Position numbers and translations under genes: made by a program. From UBA7672 sp030824255 (GTDB lineage: Bacteria > Pseudomonadota > Alphaproteobacteria > Caulobacterales > Hyphomonadaceae): a DNA stretch of 64,000 nucleotides. The notes below the pieces were generated by a model that had not been told where the DNA came from, did no database searches, and saw nothing but the letters and a program-made list of their open reading frames with translations. The stretch lies in assembly GCA_942493305.1 (NCBI GenBank), contig OW818686.1, positions 992,001 through 1,056,000 of the forward strand, written 5' to 3'. Of this stretch, positions 60,194 through 64,000 are shown in pieces; the first letter of the stretch is position 1; each line of letters starts with the position of its first letter.

Positions 60194-63100
60194 CTAGTAG
60201 CGCATCGTGATGCCGATCGTGTAGCGGCGGCCGAGCACGTCGTAGGTCGACGGGTCGGTGTTGGCTTGCACGGACGGGGTGTAGAACGGCGGCTGTTCGT
60301 CGGTGACGTTGTTCACCGTGCCGCGCAGCGAGATGTTGTCCGTCAGTTCGTAGGAACCGATCAGGTCGAAGTAATCCATCGCCGGAACGCCGGTGGTCAG
60401 GTTGTTGAAGTTCGCCATCTCGTCGATGTGCTGCCAGCGCGCGCCAACGCGGGCCGGTCCCCAACGGTAGTAGGCGTCAGCCGTCCATTTCCATTCCGGG
60501 AAGGTGGAAGCGACTGCGTTGCCGATCGTGCCGGTCTGCTCACGAAACGCGCCACCCGGAAGGTTCTGGTATTCCGAGTTTTCGAGCCACGAGCCAACCC
60601 AGCCGATGTCGAGCGTGCCCGGACCGATGTCGTATGCCCAGTCAACCTGGAAATCGATGCCCGAGATACGGAGCGTTGCAAGGTTCGCGTTCGTCGAGAT
60701 CGGGTTGATGATGTTGCCCGACAGCGAGTCGCGACCGAACAGCGAGCAGTAGAAATTGTTCGGGTCGTAGGTCGGGTTCGACGTGCCGTTCGAGTTGAAA
60801 CACAGCTGGATCATGTCGCTGGCTGAAACCGTGCCGACTGCGTCTTCGACTTCGATGTTGTAGTAGTCCACCGAGGCCGAGAGGTTGGCGAGCAGCGGAT
60901 CTTCGAACTGCGACTGCCACACGGCGCCGAAGGAGTAGGTCTTCGCCGTTTCTTCCGTGAGGTTCGGGTTACCGCCCGACAGACCCGGCACCTGACCGTT
61001 GGTGTAGGTGTAGCTGTCGATGACCGCAGCGTTCACACCCTGCGCGAGGCAGAGCGCTTCGACTTGCGCGTTGGTTGCGGCGGCCTGGTTGCCGACGCCG
61101 CCGGTAACAGCGGTCGAACGATAGGCCGAACGCGTGTCGCACGGATCGCCCGAAAGCTGCGGAGCGAGCGGCGGGGTCGCCGTAGCGGCCGTTTGCGGCG
61201 CGCCGATGGCGGGGAAGCCAAGCGTCTGGGCCGCGAACAGTTCCGAGATGGACGGAGCGCGGGTTGCTTGCGAGTAGCCGCCGCGGAAGCGGACGCCATC
61301 CACAACGAGCCAGTCGCCATCAACCTTGTAAGTCGAGAGACGGCCGACCGTGGAATAGTCGGACGAACGCGCCGCAACCGTGAGGTTCAGCTCCTGAACG
61401 AACGGCAGGTCTTTCAGAACCGGGATCAGGACTTCGCCGAACACTTCGGTGACGTCGCCTGCGCCGGTCAGCGGGGCCGCCGGGTTGAAGCCAGCGATGT
61501 CGTTGCCGGTGAGCAGCGTCGTCGCCGTACCCGTGCAGGCCGTGGCCGGCAGGTTCGCGCCCGTGCCCGGATACGCCGTATTGGCGGCGCAGGGCTGGGT
61601 CGTGATCGGGCCCGTGAGCGAGCCGTCCGGGATCAGGTTGAACGTGTCTTCACGGTAGCTTGCGCCAGCCGCGAAGCGCACTTCACCAGCCGGGAGGGCG
61701 AACGCGCCGCCCTGCATGCTGATCTCGACGTTGCGCTGTTCGTTGATCGAGAGGTTCTTCGCGGAACGGCCGACGAAGGCTTTGCAGGAGTCGGACAGGG
61801 TCGTTTCACCGAACCAGTCGAAGCCGCCAGCGCAGAGCGAAGCGCCGCCGTCCGTGGCGTTCAGCAGGCGCTGAACGGCCGAGCGCGACACGTTGCCGGT
61901 CTGGGTCGTGGTGCGGTCAACACGGCCGAGCGAGGCGTAAGCGTCATAGGTCCAGTCCATGATGCCCAGGTCGCCCTGGATGCCGGTGGTGATCTGGAAC
62001 ACGTCATAGAGTTCCGCACCACGGCGCGCGCCAAGAGCGTTGAAGCGCTTGTCGAAGCGGAAGGTCTGCAGCGGATCCGGACGCGAAGCCAGAACGCCTG
62101 CAAGTTCCGGCGTGATGAAGGGGTTCGACACCGGGATGCGCCAGCCCGTCGGACCGGCGGCCGGGGAGGCCGCGAGTTCCTGGTAGGACTCATACTGGGT
62201 GAACAGGAAGTCGGTGTAGACTTCGGCGTGGTCGTTGATCGCGTAGTCAACGTGCGCGAACACGTTGTAGCGCGTCTGCGGCAGCGTCAGCAGGTTGAGC
62301 GCGCCGGTGTTGTAGGCGAAGTCGGGGTTGAAGGTCGCGCCCGGCTGGCCGAAGCCTTCATAGTCGATGCCGCCCGGGCTCACAAAGCCGTTGCGGCCAT
62401 TGTAGGCGAACAGCGAACCGTCGTTGTTGAAGCCGAAGGTCTGCGAGTTGGTCGAGCCCGGCACGGCAGCCGTGATGGCGCCGGCGGACGGCAGGTTGGT
62501 GCCGTCGAAGATCGTGCTTCCGAGCGGGGAGGCGCCCGAAGCGCCCGAGATCGACGAGAATTCGCGGTCGCCGTTGTAGATGTCGTCGCGGCGGTTGTAG
62601 GAGACCATCAGCATCGCGCTGCCGGCGCCGTCAGCGAATTTGCCGCCAGTCGCGATCGACACGGATTCCGTGTTGCCGTCGCCGCGATCCGTCTGACCCA
62701 TCGTGGCGGAGACTTCGAAGCCTTCGAAATCGTCACGCAGGATGAAGTTGACGACGCCCGCGATGGCGTCCGAACCGTAGGTCGCCGAGGCGCCGCCGGT
62801 GATCACTTCGATGCTCTGGACGAGCTGCGAGGGCAGCACGTTGACGTCGACGGTGCCGTTCGGGTTCGACGGAACGACGCGGCGGCCGTTCATCAGCACC
62901 AGCGTGCGGTTGGAGCCGAGGCCGCGCAGCTGCACGTTGGCCTGACCGCCGTTCGACGGGTTGTTCGAGGACATGTTCACGCCGGGAACGAACTGCGGCA
63001 TCTCGTTGAGCAGCGTGTCGAGCGTGGTGACGCCCGTCGCGGCGAGATCTTCCTGGCCGACCGTCACGATCGGCGAGTTCGCCACGTAGTCCTGGCGAGC

Positions 63101-63262
63101 GATGCGCGAGCCGGTGATGATGACAACGTCACGCTCTTCTTCTGCGGCCGGTTGCGGGCCGACGGTGTCCTGCGCGAAGGCAGAGGACATCACGCCCGGC
63201 ACGACCGTCAGCGCGGCGAGCAGCGTGGAGCGCAGCAAGTGCGCCTTCACAGTAGTTTTCAC
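60194..63262 (-). CDS. TonB-dependent receptor (large outer-membrane type)
   Basis: The 1022-residue protein has a signal peptide ending SAFAQ, then a plug with the typical ERDVVIITGSRIARQDYVAN start, LDTLLNEMPQFVPG, RGLGSNRTLVLMNGRR and a VDVNVLPSQLVQSIEVITGG gate. A 22-strand barrel follows, ending RYTIGITMRY with the terminal aromatic. Size and style match the group that imports plant or marine polysaccharide fragments or other large substrates, but the cargo is unknown. It is monocistronic. Confidence 0.93.
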   Translation of the reverse strand: MKTTVKAHLLRSTLLAALTVVPGVMSSAFAQDTVGPQPAAEEERDVVIITGSRIARQDYVANSPIVTVGQEDLAATGVTTLDTLLNEMPQFVPGVNMSSNNPSNGGQANVQLRGLGSNRTLVLMNGRRVVPSNPNGTVDVNVLPSQLVQSIEVITGGASATYGSDAIAGVVNFILRDDFEGFEVSATMGQTDRGDGNTESVSIATGGKFADGAGSAMLMVSYNRRDDIYNGDREFSSISGASGASPLGSTIFDGTNLPSAGAITAAVPGSTNSQTFGFNNDGSLFAYNGRNGFVSPGGIDYEGFGQPGATFNPDFAYNTGALNLLTLPQTRYNVFAHVDYAINDHAEVYTDFLFTQYESYQELAASPAAGPTGWRIPVSNPFITPELAGVLASRPDPLQTFRFDKRFNALGARRGAELYDVFQITTGIQGDLGIMDWTYDAYASLGRVDRTTTQTGNVSRSAVQRLLNATDGGASLCAGGFDWFGETTLSDSCKAFVGRSAKNLSINEQRNVEISMQGGAFALPAGEVRFAAGASYREDTFNLIPDGSLTGPITTQPCAANTAYPGTGANLPATACTGTATTLLTGNDIAGFNPAAPLTGAGDVTEVFGEVLIPVLKDLPFVQELNLTVAARSSDYSTVGRLSTYKVDGDWLVVDGVRFRGGYSQATRAPSISELFAAQTLGFPAIGAPQTAATATPPLAPQLSGDPCDTRSAYRSTAVTGGVGNQAAATNAQVEALCLAQGVNAAVIDSYTYTNGQVPGLSGGNPNLTEETAKTYSFGAVWQSQFEDPLLANLSASVDYYNIEVEDAVGTVSASDMIQLCFNSNGTSNPTYDPNNFYCSLFGRDSLSGNIINPISTNANLATLRISGIDFQVDWAYDIGPGTLDIGWVGSWLENSEYQNLPGGAFREQTGTIGNAVASTFPEWKWTADAYYRWGPARVGARWQHIDEMANFNNLTTGVPAMDYFDLIGSYELTDNISLRGTVNNVTDEQPPFYTPSVQANTDPSTYDVLGRRYTIGITMRY

Positions 63263-63714
63263 GATATAGAACCCCTCTGATACCTGACCACAGCAGCGCC
63301 TTGGCGCTATTGGCCCGCCTTAGCGCGAGGGGGCTGAAAGCCATCTCCCCACGGTCCCTCGGCGGATCGGCCACATTCCCGTCATAAACTCCGGTGCGTC
63401 AATCGGGCGGGTCCGGGTCCGAAAGATTTTTCGCAAACCTCCCTGACTGTGCAGCATTTCTGCATCAGCTTTCGCAACGGCAGGCAAAATATTTCAGTGC
63501 GCCTGTCACAAACCCGGTATGGCCGGGTGGCGAAGCGGCAGTCAGGCAATGTTCTTGCACGAAGTCGTCACATGCCTTTAGGGAATGCCGCTGCGCCGAA
63601 CCTGACACTGCCTAGCGTTCGCGCAAAACAGGTTTCACGCTGCTCACAAAGTGAGCGTTTATCGCCAACCCCAAAGACACACCGGAGCGCAACCACACCG
63701 CGCGGCGAGAAGGC
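63263..63714. other. Intergenic region between the large TonB receptor and gyrB
   Basis: The 452 bases carry the receptor's promoter and the 3' flank of gyrB. I see two small hairpins (63512-63528, ACCCGG/CCGGGT; 63642-63656, GCTCAC/GTGAGC), a run of poor ORFs and no convincing gene. Confidence 0.5.
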
Positions 63715-64000
63715 CTACGCGTCCACCTCGGCTTCGAGGGCATATTCCTGGATGAATTCGCGGCGCGGTTCGACGATGTCGCCCATCAGCTTCGAGAACA
63801 TCTCGTCCGCCGTGTCGGCGTGCTCCACCCTCACCTGCAGCAGCGTGCGGGCGTTCGGATCGAGCGTGGTTTCCCAGAGCTGTTCCGGGTTCATCTCGCC
63901 GAGACCCTTGTAGCGCTGGATCTTGATGCCGCGGGCGCCGCTGTCGAGCACCGCCTTGAGAAGGGAGACGGGGCCAAACACCGGGGCATCGCCGCTCTTT
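63715..64000 (-). CDS. gyrB: DNA gyrase subunit B (3' end only)
   Basis: The frame runs off the window's end, so only the last 95 residues are present. They carry the GyrB C-terminal TOPRIM end (IKIQRYKGLGEMNPEQLWET), the TTLDPNARTLLQVRVEHA block and the final MGDIVEPRREFIQEYAL. GyrB supplies the ATPase of gyrase. A Val-Asp-Ala end and a TAG stop at 63715 fix the 3' boundary. Confidence 0.95.
   Translation of the reverse strand, partial: KSGDAPVFGPVSLLKAVLDSGARGIKIQRYKGLGEMNPEQLWETTLDPNARTLLQVRVEHADTADEMFSKLMGDIVEPRREFIQEYALEAEVDA

Noticed and set aside
61064..63280. 738-codon plus-strand ORF opposite the large TonB receptor
   Set aside because: Arg/Val-rich shadow; the minus strand has signal peptide, plug and barrel.

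Overview
The window looks like the chromosome of a high-GC, flagellated, TonB-receptor-rich alphaproteobacterium, most probably Caulobacterales/Hyphomonadaceae. This is an inference from gene content: a GapR (DUF2312) orthologue, a RegA/RegB/SenC redox cluster, an OpgH glucan glucosyltransferase, an unlinked trmD-rplS pair, several Lrp, TetR and SCO-type genes, and small interspersed hairpin repeats of a kind I associate with this group. I saw no tRNA or rRNA gene, insertion sequence, prophage or CRISPR array.

Layout. At 0-1 kb lies the end of a flagellar rod operon (flgB-flgC-fliE). From 1 to 5 kb on the minus strand come an exported caspase-fold (C13) peptidase, a thioesterase, gapR, a TPR lipoprotein and rpmJ. 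From 5 to 17.7 kb are envelope functions: a lytic transglycosylase, a very large exported VIT/VWA protein, an MFS exporter, a DPP-IV-type peptidase, OpgH and a TonB protein. From 17.8 to 29.9 kb are core genes (rplS, trmD, typA, ppa) interleaved with small secreted proteins, lipoproteins, a dicarboxylate/amino-acid symporter and an Lrp/LysE pair. From 30 to 34 kb are a response regulator plus soluble hybrid kinase pair and argG. From 34 to 38.7 kb is an iron module: a GumN-like protein, a PiuC-type oxygenase and a Fiu-type siderophore receptor behind two Fur-box-like motifs, with a 42-residue membrane peptide beyond. A gene-poor, hairpin-rich kilobase follows (38.7-39.7 kb).

From 39.7 to 50 kb are two TetR regulators, gpsA, an exported methyltransferase, trmB, a beta-carbonic anhydrase, a Tat-exported FMN oxidase, and a cluster of a Kelch lipoprotein flanked by two related NTF2-like exported proteins and an MHS transporter. 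From 50 to 57.5 kb are a TIR-transmembrane-GATase-like fusion, rlmN, an FkbM methyltransferase, an IalB-like protein and the regA-regB-senC redox regulon genes. The window ends with a large acidic lipoprotein, a YgjP-type metallopeptidase, a 1022-residue TonB-dependent receptor and the 3' end of gyrB.

The most unusual locus is the TIR-TM-GATase-like protein at 50.0-51.4 kb. Other points worth following are the TonB-plug-like segment inside the VIT/VWA protein, the structured intergenic DNA at 39.1-39.4 kb, the tandem secreted paralogues at 19 kb, the two NTF2-like paralogues at 46-48.5 kb, and a change from C-rich to G-rich on the plus strand at roughly 20-34 kb, the polarity expected at a replication origin rather than at a terminus.
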